A program made the translations under genes and the position numbers. The notes below the pieces were generated by a model, which was given only the letters and a program-made list of their open reading frames with translations, was not told the DNA's origin and did not search any database. Source: a bacterium (GTDB taxonomy: Bacteria; UBA9089; CG2-30-40-21; SBAY01). Taken from it: a stretch of 6,402 nucleotides of DNA. This document shows, piece after piece, positions 6,233-6,402 of the stretch. The stretch covers positions 1 to 6,402 of the forward strand of contig JBFLYA010000216.1 of NCBI GenBank assembly GCA_040757115.1, read 5' to 3'. The stretch's first letter is position 1. Each line of letters starts with the position of its first letter.

Positions 6233-6402
6233 ATGAAGACAATTGAAAATATATGTATTTTAGTTTTGGTTATTTTTTTAGTAGTAATTATCTTCAAGAA
6301 GAAGGCGATAAAAATAATCATTATCAGTGGGATAATCATAGGAGCAATAATAGGTGGTTGTAAATGGTTAGAATATAAGTTTGGTGCCAGAGAGAGTGAT
6401 AG
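6233..6402 (+). CDS. Small predicted membrane protein of unknown function (5' part)
   Basis: An open frame from the ATG at 6233 continues past the right edge, with 56 complete codons visible. AAGGTGG at 6218-6224 is a plausible ribosome binding site, eight bases upstream. The product has two hydrophobic segments (about residues 7-22 and 27-42) separated by a short KKKAIK loop, followed by a charged stretch (KWLEYKFGARESD). The first segment could be a signal anchor. I recognise no family. It follows the right REP element, so it is probably expressed separately from the esterase genes. It is too short and incomplete to assign a role. Confidence 0.6.
   Translation, partial: MKTIENICILVLVIFLVVIIFKKKAIKIIIISGIIIGAIIGGCKWLEYKFGARESD

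Overview
The window is AT-rich bacterial DNA with every gene on the + strand. It suggests a Gram-negative-type (diderm) bacterium, because the proteins are exported or membrane-anchored and belong to TolB-like, esterase and LolA-like folds. The A/T-rich codon use and the GCAGGCTTTAGCCTGC-type hairpins around a REP-associated transposase remnant resemble genomes of uncultured groundwater candidate phyla (Omnitrophota or Desantisbacteria-like). That taxonomic guess is weak.

Positions 1-5719 hold a two-gene module in tandem duplicate. Each module is a TolB-like (PD40 beta-propeller) gene ending in the same PNNIW C-terminus, then 15-18 bases later a secreted alpha/beta-hydrolase gene with a strong ribosome binding site. 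Copy A is the C-terminal end of a TolB-like gene (1-188) plus a short esterase gene (207-1082). Copy B is a complete membrane-anchored TolB-like gene (1208-2389) plus an intact 1104-residue esterase (2405-5719). The long protein appears to be: signal peptide, lipase-type hydrolase (Ser152, Asp278, probable His320), Ig-like beta-sandwich, an unassigned middle with an EF-hand-like loop, and a C-terminal LolA/lipoprotein-sorting-like domain.

The short esterase of copy A is an internally deleted relative of the long one. It matches copy B up to residue 287 and then jumps, out of frame, to a remnant (1069-1197) of the LolA-like C-terminus. About 2.3 kb is missing, including the probable catalytic histidine. 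The hydrolase coding sequences of the two copies are about 98% identical over nearly 600 bp but clearly divergent before that, which suggests gene conversion.

Positions 5720-6232 are an accessory patch. A REP-associated tyrosine transposase (RAYT) remnant has lost its central HUH region and lies between two inverted 24-bp REP-type hairpins. The start of a small membrane protein of unknown function (6233 onward) runs off the right edge.

Functional inference: an exported lipid or ester hydrolase fused to a lipid-binding LolA-like fold, produced together with a membrane-anchored beta-propeller, suggests a cell-envelope lipid or lipoprotein handling pair. No part of this is proven by the sequence alone.
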